Both the position numbers and the translations under genes were made by a program. The notes under the pieces were generated by a model. The model did no database searches. It saw only the letters and a list, made by a program, of their open reading frames with translations, and was not told the DNA's origin. This document shows positions 43,993 through 52,502 of a stretch of DNA of 64,000 bases, piece by piece. Location: positions 372,001 to 436,000 of the forward strand of contig NZ_JAIZZH010000002.1 in assembly GCF_020421205.1 (NCBI RefSeq). Reading direction: 5' to 3'. The stretch comes from Hymenobacter pini (GTDB lineage Bacteria; Bacteroidota; Bacteroidia; Cytophagales; Hymenobacteraceae). Each line of letters opens with the position of its first letter. Position 1 is the first letter of the stretch.

Positions 43993-45423
43993 TTACAGCT
44001 CAAATACGGCCAGTTGGGAGGGCGCGCCCACCTCGGCGTACTCCGGCCCCAGCGGCTCCAGGCGCACCTGGTAGCCGTGGCGTTGAGCCACACCGGCAGC
44101 CCAGGCGGCAAACTGCTCCCGCGTCCACTCAAAACGGTGGTCGGAGTGGCGGAACTCGCCCGCGGAAAGGGTTTCGTAGCGCTGGTTGTAGTCGGCGTTG
44201 GGCGTGGTGACGAGCACCGCCCCGGGGCGGGCCCGGGCAAATACCACCTCCTCGAAGGCATCTAGGCGGCTCTCGTCGAGGTGCTCAATTACCTCCACTA
44301 CGGCGGCGGCATCGTAGCCGGCCAGGCGCGGGTCGTGGTAGAGCAGGGAGCCTTGGGTGAGGGTGAGCCGCTCCCGCTGGCGCGGGGGCATTTCCAGCAG
44401 ATGCAGGCGCTGCCGGGCCCGCTCCAACTCCCGCCACGACACATCCATGCCTAATACGTGCTCCACCGCAGGGTTTTTCAGCAGGCGGCGTACCAGCTTG
44501 CCTTCACCGCAGCCCAAGTCCAGCACCCTCTTGGCCCCCAGCCGCCGGATTTCCTCCGCCACCCGGTCCAGGCGCAGGTCGTGCAGGGATTGAGCTTGAG
44601 TTGCCAGTTGCGGGTTGCCAGTTGCCAGGTTGGCGGACTCCTGGGGTTCGGGGGATTCCAGCGGCTCATCGTCGGAGGCTTCGGCGTCTACGGCCAGCAG
44701 GCGCGCCAGCGTGGGGTTTACAAACTCAGCGAAGCGCAGGTAGCGGCGCGTGATGAACTCCCGCTCAGGGTGCTGGGGCAGCCAGTCGCCGCCCCGGCGC
44801 AGTAGCTTCTCGGCTTCTTCCCGGTTAATCCAGTAGTGCTTGTCGCCGCGGTCCAGCACCGGAATGAGCACGTAGAGGTGGCTGAGCAAATCCTGCAGGC
44901 GCAGGGCCGGGTGGCTAAGGCGCAGCGTGTGGTAGCGGCTGGCCCCCCAGTCGGGCATGGTGGGGTCCAGGGGGTACGCTTCGATGCTGATTTCGTAGCC
45001 CAGGGGCGCAAACAGCCGGTGCAGCTGCTCGGGGCTGGCGGCGGGCAGGGCAGCCACGGTAGCTTCCAGAGGCAACAGTGCATCGGGCAAATCGGGGCGG
45101 TCCTTGCAGGTGCCATTCATAGCCGTATTGAAGGCCTTGGCCAGGGCCGTGCTCAGAAAAGACGAGGCCGCGTAAGGCCGGTCGTTCACGTACTGCTCCA
45201 GGGCAAACCCCTCCCCGGCCGGCCCGCGGTGGTTGCGCACCAGCCCAATTGGGTCGATGTCGAGCAGCAAAGCAGCCGTGCAGCGCTCCGCCGTGGCTTC
45301 GGGGTAAAACACGTGGGCCTGCCCGTAGGCAATATCAATCGACTGCAGCCGGGCCGGGTTTTTATGGAGCAGGTAGCCCAGGTCGGTGGCGGGCTGGTGG
45401 GTAGTGGTAATGGTAAGCAGCAT
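43993..45423 (-). CDS. hen1: 3'-terminal RNA ribose 2'-O-methyltransferase Hen1
   Basis: A 476-residue bacterial Hen1. The N-terminal ~225 residues (LGYLLHKNPARLQSIDIAYG, FALEQYVNDRPYAASSFLS, DLLSHLYVLIPVLDRGDKHY) match the domain that stimulates the Pnkp ligase. The C-terminal methyltransferase has motif I VLDLGCGEGKLVRRLL, the metal-binding EVIEHL near residue 377 and FRHSDHRFEWTREQF with further His/Glu ligands. It adds a 2'-O-methyl group at the 3' end of a cleaved RNA so that the sealed product resists re-cleavage. The inter-domain linker is a repetitive stretch (NLATGNPQLATQAQ). ATG 45423 is chosen; the frame to 45627 translates a REP-like repeat. Usually next to pnkp; here two genes separate them on this strand. 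Confidence 0.95.
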   Translation of the reverse strand: MLLTITTTHQPATDLGYLLHKNPARLQSIDIAYGQAHVFYPEATAERCTAALLLDIDPIGLVRNHRGPAGEGFALEQYVNDRPYAASSFLSTALAKAFNTAMNGTCKDRPDLPDALLPLEATVAALPAASPEQLHRLFAPLGYEISIEAYPLDPTMPDWGASRYHTLRLSHPALRLQDLLSHLYVLIPVLDRGDKHYWINREEAEKLLRRGGDWLPQHPEREFITRRYLRFAEFVNPTLARLLAVDAEASDDEPLESPEPQESANLATGNPQLATQAQSLHDLRLDRVAEEIRRLGAKRVLDLGCGEGKLVRRLLKNPAVEHVLGMDVSWRELERARQRLHLLEMPPRQRERLTLTQGSLLYHDPRLAGYDAAAVVEVIEHLDESRLDAFEEVVFARARPGAVLVTTPNADYNQRYETLSAGEFRHSDHRFEWTREQFAAWAAGVAQRHGYQVRLEPLGPEYAEVGAPSQLAVFEL

Positions 45424-45531
45424 CGACAAACTAGCGCTGATAGAACACGGCACCGCCAAACACGCGGGCAGGCGGCAAGATACAGGGTTTGCTGTTTTCA
45501 GTGTATGGAGTCTCTTGCTAGTACTATGGCC

Positions 45532-45625
45532 GTCATGCAGAGCGCAGCGAAGCATCTCGCGTGTTGATGTCAGGATTAGTTTGGCAACGTCAGCACGCGA
45601 GATGCTTCGCTGCGCTCTGCATGAC
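45532..45625. repeat. REP-like inverted repeat, near-perfect copy
   Basis: GTCATGCAGAGCGCAGCGAA and TTCGCTGCGCTCTGCATGAC with adjoining GCATCTCGCGTG / CACGCGAGATGC give a stem of about 32 bp. It lies upstream of hen1 and 27 bases past the peroxidase stop codon. Confidence 0.9.
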
Positions 45626-45651
45626 ATTCTAATGGCTTACTATTGTTGCTA

Positions 45652-47571
45652 TTACCGCTGGGCAAGCGGCTGTACGGTGGCACGAACAGTTGGAGAACCA
45701 GAGGCCGTATCGGTGAGGGCCAGCAGGAAGGCTTTGAGGGCGCGCTGGTCGGCGGCGGTGAGGTGGAGCTTGTCGGGCGGCAGAGTTTGGTTGGGTACAC
45801 GCAGACCCCGCCCCTGGCCGCCGCCTTCGTTGTAGAAGTCAATGACCTGCTCCAAGGTCTGGTAGGCACCGTTGTGCATGTAGGGCGCCGTGAGAGCCAC
45901 GTTGCGCACCGTTGGGATTTTGAAGGAGTGGCGCAGCTGCGGCAGTTGCACGTGGACGTAGCGGCCCTGGTCAGCGTCGAGGCGGCGGGAGGCGGGCGCG
46001 GCCGGCACGCCCAGCACCTCCGATTCGGCCTCGGTGAAGCCGGGCGGTACCGTGCCGTTGAACAGGGGCGCGAAGTGGCAGGTACCGCACTTGCCCTCGC
46101 CCATAAATACGTTGAAGCCCCGAACTTCCTCCTGGCTCAATACCTCCCGCTGCCCCCGCACGTGCTGGTCGAAGCGAGAGTTCAGCCGCACTAGGCTCCG
46201 CTCGTAGGCGGCCAGGGCCGTTTGAATCTGTACGGGCGTGATGGTAGACCCCGCCCCTACCTCACTACCGGGAAATGCCTGCCGGAACTGCTGCACGTAG
46301 GCGGAGCTGCGCTGCAGGCGGCGGGCGGCCGCTTCCAGGGAGCCGTGCATTTCGTTGGGGTTACCCACCACGTCCACGGCCTGATTTTCGAGGGTGGTAG
46401 AGCGTAAATCGTAGAACTGCCCGGCCTGCAGGGCAGCGTTGAGGATGGTGGGCGTATTGCGGCGCACAAGGCCACCGGGCGTGAGGGTGGCATTTTTAGC
46501 TACGCCGTCGGTGAAGGCCTTAGCGGGCTGGTGGCAGCTGGCGCAGGAGCGGGTGCCGGTGCCCGACAGCACGGGGTCCTGGAACAGCTGGCGGCCCAGG
46601 GCCACACGGGCTTCGGTGCGGTAGTGCTGGGTAGTGGGGGCGTAAAAATCGGGGTTGAAAGCCGCCGAATCGAAGAGCGTAGCCGCATCCGGCCGCAGGG
46701 CCCGCACCTCGTCAAACGGCTGGATACCCAGTTGCAGCTGGCAAGCCAGCAGCGCCCGGCCTACTGGGTTGGCGTGGTCTGTAATAAACACTAGGCGGTC
46801 AAACGCGGCGAAATCCGGGTGCTGGCGGGCGTAGTGGGCAGCGCCGGCCAGCTTTTGCTGTGCCGCCGCGTAGGCCTGGCGTACCGAATCGGGGGCAGAG
46901 GCAGCAGGCTCGTAGGAGGCCAGCACGGGCTGCAGCGCGGCCAGCGCGGCGGCCGTTTCGGGGAAGGTGGCGGTGGGGCTCAAAGGTGTATCAAACCCGG
47001 TAATACCCAACGACACCACCCGAAACACCTGCAGGCGCAGCACGTCAAACACGTGGGCATCCGATAGCTCCTGCACCTGCCAGCGGGTGCGGGCGTTGCT
47101 GATTTCCCGGTCCAGGGCCCGTACTTCCCGCTCCAGCTCAGCGCGGTTGGCGGGGTCATACTCGGGGTACAGCAGGCCCTCAATTACCTGCAGGCCGCCG
47201 GGCTCAAAATCCTTATTTTCGGCCACTTCCACCTCTCCCACGGGCGGGCCGTTGAGCAGGCGGGCCGTGCCCGGCATGTAGTATTCCGTAAACGGCTCCA
47301 CCCGCTTGTACAGCAGCCGGCAAGCCCGGAAGCGACGCCGCAGGGAGTCAGGAGAAGTACCGCGTCTAGCCAAGGGTAGCAATTGCCGCTGCACCTGTTG
47401 CTGCAGGCGGGCTAGTTCCCGGGCCACATGCTGCTGCACGTGGCTGGCAGGCGAGGTCGTAGTGGTAAAAGAGGCGGATTGCGTGCGGGAGCAGGCGCCC
47501 GCCAACGCCAGCAAGGCCGCTAGCAACAGCGGAGCGCACGCACGGAGGGCAACGGAAAGAGCAGAGAACAT
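45652..47571 (-). CDS. Imelysin-like/di-haem cytochrome c peroxidase fusion lipoprotein
   Basis: A 639-residue lipoprotein (lipobox LAGAC). Residues ~40-300 are helical and imelysin-like (VARELARLQQQVQRQLLPLA, SDAHVFDVLRLQVFRVVSLG). The C-terminal half is a di-haem CcpA/MauG-type peroxidase with haem sites CASCH (~343) and CGTCH (~495), and family blocks RVALGRQLFQDPVLSGTGTR, RNTPTILNAAL and FKIPTVRNVALTAPYMHNG. It should reduce peroxide or oxidise a partner in the periplasm using electrons from cytochromes. The fusion of these two parts in one chain is typical of several Bacteroidota proteins. Start ATG 47571. Confidence 0.9.
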   Translation of the reverse strand: MFSALSVALRACAPLLLAALLALAGACSRTQSASFTTTTSPASHVQQHVARELARLQQQVQRQLLPLARRGTSPDSLRRRFRACRLLYKRVEPFTEYYMPGTARLLNGPPVGEVEVAENKDFEPGGLQVIEGLLYPEYDPANRAELEREVRALDREISNARTRWQVQELSDAHVFDVLRLQVFRVVSLGITGFDTPLSPTATFPETAAALAALQPVLASYEPAASAPDSVRQAYAAAQQKLAGAAHYARQHPDFAAFDRLVFITDHANPVGRALLACQLQLGIQPFDEVRALRPDAATLFDSAAFNPDFYAPTTQHYRTEARVALGRQLFQDPVLSGTGTRSCASCHQPAKAFTDGVAKNATLTPGGLVRRNTPTILNAALQAGQFYDLRSTTLENQAVDVVGNPNEMHGSLEAAARRLQRSSAYVQQFRQAFPGSEVGAGSTITPVQIQTALAAYERSLVRLNSRFDQHVRGQREVLSQEEVRGFNVFMGEGKCGTCHFAPLFNGTVPPGFTEAESEVLGVPAAPASRRLDADQGRYVHVQLPQLRHSFKIPTVRNVALTAPYMHNGAYQTLEQVIDFYNEGGGQGRGLRVPNQTLPPDKLHLTAADQRALKAFLLALTDTASGSPTVRATVQPLAQR

Positions 47572-47725
47572 GACAAAAAGCAGACGTCAGGACCAGAGGA
47601 GAGGATAGCAATAACCCTCCGCCGATAATCGGCGAAGGGCTGCGTGCGGGATAAGAAATAAGTAGGAATAAAGGCTTAAGGATGCGCCATGCGGAGTATT
47701 CCGCGTGCTTCGCTGCACGATTCAC

Positions 47726-47751
47726 TAGCCCAGGGTTTAAACCCTGGGCTA
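47726..47751. repeat. Perfect 26-bp palindrome
   Basis: TAGCCCAGGGTTT / AAACCCTGGGCTA is fully self-complementary. It lies in the gap upstream of the peroxidase gene, next to a REP-like half element. Confidence 0.7.
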
Positions 47752-47785
47752 CGGAACGGCTGCCGTTGGGTGTGGCAGAACAACA

Positions 47786-47852
47786 TCAGCACGCGAGATT
47801 CCTCAAACACTGGCTTGATGCGCCACATGCTCGGAATGACGGTATGGTGCTC
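47786..47852. repeat. REP-like half element
   Basis: CATCAGCACGCGAGATTCCT then ACTGGCTTGATGCGCCACAT-GCTCGGAATGACG matches the right half of 32798-32913 closely. Confidence 0.7.
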
Positions 47853-47874
47853 AGCATAACGGCTCAGAACCACC

Positions 47875-49350
47875 CTAGCGCTGCACGCCGCGCACGATGA
47901 CTACCTGGCCGCCTTCCTTGTTCTTGTTGCGGGTTTCGCTGGAGCCGTCGGCGTTCAGGTACTTGTCGTCCTGCCAGGTGTGGGGGTGCAGGTTGAGCAG
48001 GAAGGTGTTGGGCACGCCCACCAGGTCGGAAATGTCCTGCATGGCCCCGTACTCCCAGGTGCTCAGGCGTTGGTCATTGCTCTTGTTGTACTTGGCGTTG
48101 AAAGTGGCATCCTGGCGGCGGTGGTTCATTTCCAGCATCGGCTTCAGCTGCTTGCTGCCCATACCATACTGCCACACGCGGCCGTCGTGGCGGTTGTTGG
48201 CGTAGAATGAGTCCCCGTCTTCCTGGATGTACACGTACTCCTTGGTCACGCACAGGTTGTCGGGGTTTACGATGCTGTTGCCGGGGGCGGTAGCGCCGTC
48301 CACGGCTACTTCCAACTTGCCTTTCAGCACGTTATCGGCCTGCAGGGTGAGCTTGTACACCCGGCCCCACATGGTAAAGCCGGTTACGGGCGTCACCTTA
48401 TCCGACTGGCTCACGCCGGTGGCGGTGAAATATACCTCCCGGCCCGCACCGTTGCCGCCCTTGCGGTAGTCCACGTCCTCCACGCGGGCAAACTGAATGG
48501 CGTTCTTCGCTACCGACTGCGCCGCAATCTGGGCGCCGGTGGAGGTTTTGGCGTTGTCAATTTCCACAAACTCCACGTCGTACTGCTGGCCGGCCACCAT
48601 GTTGGTTTCCACTGGGTCGGCGCTGGTGCGCTTGAGCATGTAGAGCTTGCCATTGTCCAGGTCGCCCACGGTGTTGCTCACGTAGGCAATCAGCTGGCCG
48701 TTGCCGCTGTCTTCGCCAATGAGGATGACGGTTTTGCCGGGGAAGGCATCTTTGGGCAGGGGCACCGCGTTTTCCATAGAGGCGTGGCCCAGGGCCGGCT
48801 TCATGCGGCTGCGGTCCTTCTTGTTGGCGGCACCCAGGGGGTCGAGAGCGTGCACCATGCTTTCGCCGTCGGTTTCGCCGGCGGTCAGGAACATGGGGCC
48901 GAAGCCATGTTCCTCGGGCGTGGCCAGCGTGGCCGAGCACAGGCGGAAGTTGCCCCCATCCCCGTCCAGCAGGTACTCGCCCTTCACCGGCTTGAAGGTT
49001 TTATCCAGGTACACCCGCGACACCGAAAACATAATTTCGTGGTTGTTGATCAGGATGTAGCCCTCCCCGTTGGGGTTTTTCAGCAGCCCCGAGCCGTCGG
49101 GCTGGGCCCCGAAGATAAAGTTGGGCGACTCCGGCAGCACGTCGTCGGAGCTGATCAGGGGCATAATTTCCAGGTTCTCGAAGCCACTCAGCGGCTTCAC
49201 CAGGGCTGGGTTTACCGAATAGGATTTCAGCTGCACTTCGGAGGTCGGCGTCGACTCATTGGTAGAGTCCGAATCGTTGCAGGCGCTCAGCAGAGCCAGC
49301 AGCGCCAAGGCCGGCAGCTTGGGCCCGAAGGCGTAGCGGTTGGGGTACAT
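47875..49350 (-). CDS. PhoX/DUF839-type lipoprotein
   Basis: A 491-residue lipoprotein (lipobox LLSAC) of the DUF839 family related to PhoX alkaline phosphatases, which use calcium/iron centres in a beta-propeller. Visible family blocks are GYILINNHEIMFSVSRVYLD, GFGPMFLTAGETDGESMVHA, ALGHASMENAVPLP, ILIGEDSGNGQLIAYV and NIVNPDNLCVT-like sequence near the C-terminus. Probably surface-exposed or periplasmic phosphatase-like, but activity is inferred only from family. The ATG at 49350 (MYPNRYAFG) leads directly into the signal peptide. Confidence 0.85.
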   Translation of the reverse strand: MYPNRYAFGPKLPALALLALLSACNDSDSTNESTPTSEVQLKSYSVNPALVKPLSGFENLEIMPLISSDDVLPESPNFIFGAQPDGSGLLKNPNGEGYILINNHEIMFSVSRVYLDKTFKPVKGEYLLDGDGGNFRLCSATLATPEEHGFGPMFLTAGETDGESMVHALDPLGAANKKDRSRMKPALGHASMENAVPLPKDAFPGKTVILIGEDSGNGQLIAYVSNTVGDLDNGKLYMLKRTSADPVETNMVAGQQYDVEFVEIDNAKTSTGAQIAAQSVAKNAIQFARVEDVDYRKGGNGAGREVYFTATGVSQSDKVTPVTGFTMWGRVYKLTLQADNVLKGKLEVAVDGATAPGNSIVNPDNLCVTKEYVYIQEDGDSFYANNRHDGRVWQYGMGSKQLKPMLEMNHRRQDATFNAKYNKSNDQRLSTWEYGAMQDISDLVGVPNTFLLNLHPHTWQDDKYLNADGSSETRNKNKEGGQVVIVRGVQR

Positions 49351-49531
49351 ACAGTGGGGAAAGAGGTTGGTAAAAGGATGCCGCAAAGAACTTCACCCGG
49401 CATTATTTCAGCTTTACCCACTTGTTACTGTAATGCTACTTTATGCGTCTCAACAATCTGATTTTAATAACATTACCACAATATAAATCAACTATTCCGC
49501 TGCCAAGACAATTGCCTGTTTACCCAAATAG

Positions 49532-49567
49532 CAAAACACCTCAACTGATTCCAGTCGAGGTGTTTTG
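49532..49567 (-). terminator. Terminator downstream of the T9SS protein gene
   Basis: CAAAACACCTC and GAGGTGTTTTG form an 11-bp stem with a 14-nt loop; A/T runs flank both sides. Confidence 0.75.
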
Positions 49568-49640
49568 ACCTTTTGCAGATATAGTAATTCAAAGCCGACT
49601 TGTTACTCTAACGCCAGAGAATATATAGCCCATAACTGTG

Positions 49641-49676
49641 GACCGTCATTCCTCGACTTCGCTCGGAATGACGGTC
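49641..49676. repeat. Short REP-like palindrome
   Basis: GACCGTCATTCC and GGAATGACGGTC pair perfectly around TCGACTTCGCTC minus its shared G; the core matches the REP-like family ends. Confidence 0.75.
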
Positions 49677-49698
49677 CCAAGGCTACAAGCTATGCGCT

Positions 49699-52443
49699 TT
49701 ACCGCACCACCAACTTGGAACTGGCTCCATCCTCGGCGCGCAGCACATACACGCCGGGCGTGAGGCCGGCGGTTTCCAGCTGGGTGGCTTTGCGCAGGGT
49801 GCGCACCGGGCGGCCCAAAGCATCATGTAGCGTGCCCGAAACGGGGCGGCTCAGCTGCACCCGCCCCTGCTGGGTGGGGTTGGGATAAAGCTGCAGGGGC
49901 GCGGCGTGGTGGGCCGAAGCCGTGGCCGTCACCGGGCCGCGCGTCTGGATGCCGTACACCGAAACCGTGCTGCTGACTTCGTTGGCGAGCAATAGCAAGG
50001 GCTGGCCGGTGGGGCTGTTGGAGCCCGAGATGAACACAATACCCTCGGGGCCCTGGTCGCCGGTGCCGCTGGTGAGGCTGCGGTTGTTCACGTACTGCAC
50101 CAGGCGGGGCTGGGCGGGGTCGTTCACGTTGAACACGGCCACGCCCCCGATGCGCTCCAGCGAGACGAAAGCATACACCGTATCCCGGATTACGCCGGTG
50201 GTCACGCCCTCGGGCTCGGAGCCTTTGTCGTCGGAACGGTTCTTGCGGCTGGGGTTGCCGGTGGAGTTGCTGGCGTTGAAGATGGCCCCGTAGGTGGCCT
50301 CGGTGCTGGTGAGGCGCTCCAGCAGGTCGCCGCTGTCGTGTACCAGCGCGCCCGAGGTGGCGTTGAAAATGCTGAAGGAGCGCCCCCCGAAGGCGTAGAT
50401 TTCGTCGAAGTCCCCGTCGCCGTCGGTGTCGCCGAGCTTGTTGGTGACGTTGAGGCGGCCCAGGGCCTGGGTATTTTTCAGCAAGCTGGCCTGCGGGAAG
50501 CGGGTGGCATCCAGCGGGTAAGCCGCGTCGCCGAGGCGCACGGCTTCGGTCAGGGCCGAGTACTCGCGGGCGTCACCCTCGTTGGCTGTCAGTAAATACC
50601 GTTGGCCGGCTACTTCAAAGGCGGCAATGGCATCGGGCTGGCGCATGCCTTTGATGGGCCAGTTGGCCAGCAGCACCTCCGGGGTCTGGTCGGAAGCATC
50701 CAGCGCGAAACCGGCCTGGGTGTGGTCCTGGTAGCCCACCGGCCGCAGGGCCGTGAACTGCTTGGTGGTGAGGTCCAGGGTAGCCATGGCGCTGTTTTCC
50801 TGGATGGTCACGTAGGCCGTGCGCGAGTCGCTGGACACAGCCACGTACTCCGGCTCCAGATCCTGGGCCACGGTGCTGGGCGCGGCCGTGGTACCGCCGT
50901 AAAGCCGGATACCCTGCTGGCGCAGCGCGGCGGCCTGCCCGTTGTAGCCCATGAAGCCCACGGTGGTTACGCTGGCCTGGGTAACGCCGGCCACGCCCCC
51001 GCTGAAGTCAATGACCGACACCGAGCCCTCGGGGTCCACGGAGTAATCCGACTTTGGCTCGCCCTCGTTGGCCGTGAGGATGAGCTGGCCGTTGGGCGAG
51101 AAGGTAATCATGTCGGGCATTGCTCCTACCATTACCTGCTTCAGGAAGGTACCGTTCTGGTCAAAGAACACCACCGAGCCATTCTGCTGGGGGTCGGCGT
51201 TTTCAATGGCGCAGGCCACCACTCCACCGCGCACGGCCACCGAGTTGATGCCGCCGTAAGGCTTGATATCAATGGAACCCACCGCCACGGGCACGCCCGA
51301 AGCCGGTAAGCTCAGAATATCCAGCTTGCCCCCCACCGAGTTGGCCACATACAGGCACTGGGTGCTGGGGTCATGGGCCACAATTTCAGCCGAATTGGTG
51401 CCGGCTGTACCGTTCTGGTAAGAAGCCAGCCGGTTAAACGTGAGGTTGCGAGTCCGCGCCGGAGCTACGCCGTCGTTGTCGTTGATATACACCAGCACCT
51501 CCGTAGCGCCGGCGGTGAGCGTGGCGTTGGTGGGGTTTTGCAGGCGCAGCGTAAAATACTCGGCCCCTTCGGCCAGGGCGTCCTCCGAAACGGGGATGGT
51601 GAGCGTCTGCGAGGCGGTGGCCCCAGCCGGGAAGGTCAGCGTCTGGGTAGCAGCGTAGGTGAAATCCGGGCCGGCCGTAGCGGTGCCCAGGCCGGGTACC
51701 AACGCCACCTCCACGGTGGTAGCTCCGGTAGCCGACGGATTGGTGATGCTCACCGGAATACTCACGGTGCCCGCATTTTCGTTGACCACGGCCGTGGCGG
51801 CAGCCAGGCGCAGCGAGGGTACCACGGCGGTGGTGGAGCGGCCCAGTTCCACTTCGTCCCAGGCGGCCCAGTCGTCGTTGCCGTTTTGCTTGGCGGCCAG
51901 GCGCAGGCGCACGTGGGTGGCGGTGGCTGGAACAGGCACCGTTACCGTCTGGTAAGCGCGGGTATCCTTGCTGAGTTGGGTATAGGTTTTGGTTGCTGGC
52001 CAGGTGGTGCCGTTGTCGAATACCACCGTATAGGCCAATGAATCGGCGCTGCTGCCGCTGTCGAAGCCGTTGCTGAAAAACCGGAACGACACTTGGTTGG
52101 CCGCCGCGCTGCCGCTCTGGATGGCCACCGGGGCGAAATCCAGGTAGTGCCACGTGGGCTGATCGTTGTTCGTGGGGTTCTGCAAATCCTGCAGGCCCCA
52201 AAGCAGTGCGCCAGCCGCCGGCACGGCCTGCACCCCGCTGCTGCCAGTAGTGCCCACATTAGCCACGGGGGCCCAGATATCGGTCAGGCTGGGGAAGTTA
52301 TAAGTGGCCGGGGTAGCCGTGAAAGTCCAGGTATCGGCGGCGGTGCTTTCAAAGCCCTGGCGGAGCGTCTGGGCCAAAGCCGGGCCATTGAGCAGCAGGC
52401 CCAGCACTGACAGGCTCGCCCATTTGGGTAAAGGTTGGTGCAT
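49699..52443 (-). CDS. Choice-of-anchor I protein with Calx-beta domain and T9SS tail
   Basis: A 914-residue secreted protein. After the signal peptide (to ALAQ), residues ~25-200 form a jelly-roll-like domain. A Calx-beta domain follows (~205-320: VNENAGTVSIPVSITNPSA, VSEDALAEGAEYFTLRLQNP). The choice-of-anchor I beta-propeller occupies ~330-830 (SAEIVAHDPSTQCLYVANS, ILTANEGEPKSDYSVDPEGS, LLTANEGDAREYSALTEAVR, KGSEPEGVTTG). The C-terminus is a type IX sorting domain (LQLYPNPTQQGRVQLS, GLTPGVYVLRAEDG). Similar proteins are phytase- or phosphatase-like in fold; no activity is assigned. Exported across the outer membrane by T9SS. Confidence 0.9.
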   Translation of the reverse strand: MHQPLPKWASLSVLGLLLNGPALAQTLRQGFESTAADTWTFTATPATYNFPSLTDIWAPVANVGTTGSSGVQAVPAAGALLWGLQDLQNPTNNDQPTWHYLDFAPVAIQSGSAAANQVSFRFFSNGFDSGSSADSLAYTVVFDNGTTWPATKTYTQLSKDTRAYQTVTVPVPATATHVRLRLAAKQNGNDDWAAWDEVELGRSTTAVVPSLRLAAATAVVNENAGTVSIPVSITNPSATGATTVEVALVPGLGTATAGPDFTYAATQTLTFPAGATASQTLTIPVSEDALAEGAEYFTLRLQNPTNATLTAGATEVLVYINDNDGVAPARTRNLTFNRLASYQNGTAGTNSAEIVAHDPSTQCLYVANSVGGKLDILSLPASGVPVAVGSIDIKPYGGINSVAVRGGVVACAIENADPQQNGSVVFFDQNGTFLKQVMVGAMPDMITFSPNGQLILTANEGEPKSDYSVDPEGSVSVIDFSGGVAGVTQASVTTVGFMGYNGQAAALRQQGIRLYGGTTAAPSTVAQDLEPEYVAVSSDSRTAYVTIQENSAMATLDLTTKQFTALRPVGYQDHTQAGFALDASDQTPEVLLANWPIKGMRQPDAIAAFEVAGQRYLLTANEGDAREYSALTEAVRLGDAAYPLDATRFPQASLLKNTQALGRLNVTNKLGDTDGDGDFDEIYAFGGRSFSIFNATSGALVHDSGDLLERLTSTEATYGAIFNASNSTGNPSRKNRSDDKGSEPEGVTTGVIRDTVYAFVSLERIGGVAVFNVNDPAQPRLVQYVNNRSLTSGTGDQGPEGIVFISGSNSPTGQPLLLLANEVSSTVSVYGIQTRGPVTATASAHHAAPLQLYPNPTQQGRVQLSRPVSGTLHDALGRPVRTLRKATQLETAGLTPGVYVLRAEDGASSKLVVR

Positions 52444-52502
52444 TCCGGGAGAGAATTGGTGAAGGAATGCGCCAAAGCTACCGGGGCACTGTTAGGCCAA
52501 CT

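Larger units (their letters stand above)
47572..47874. other. Repeat-containing gap between the peroxidase and DUF839 genes
   Basis: No gene is supported in these 303 bases. They hold the 26-bp palindrome at 47726-47751 and the half REP-like element at 47786-47852. Short open frames here are repeat translations. Confidence 0.5.
49387..49698. other. Intergenic region with terminator and REP-like hairpin
   Basis: No gene supported. It holds the hairpin at 49532-49567, the short REP-like palindrome at 49641-49676 and an AT-rich stretch (49420-49510) that probably contains the DUF839 gene promoter on the minus strand. Confidence 0.5.
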
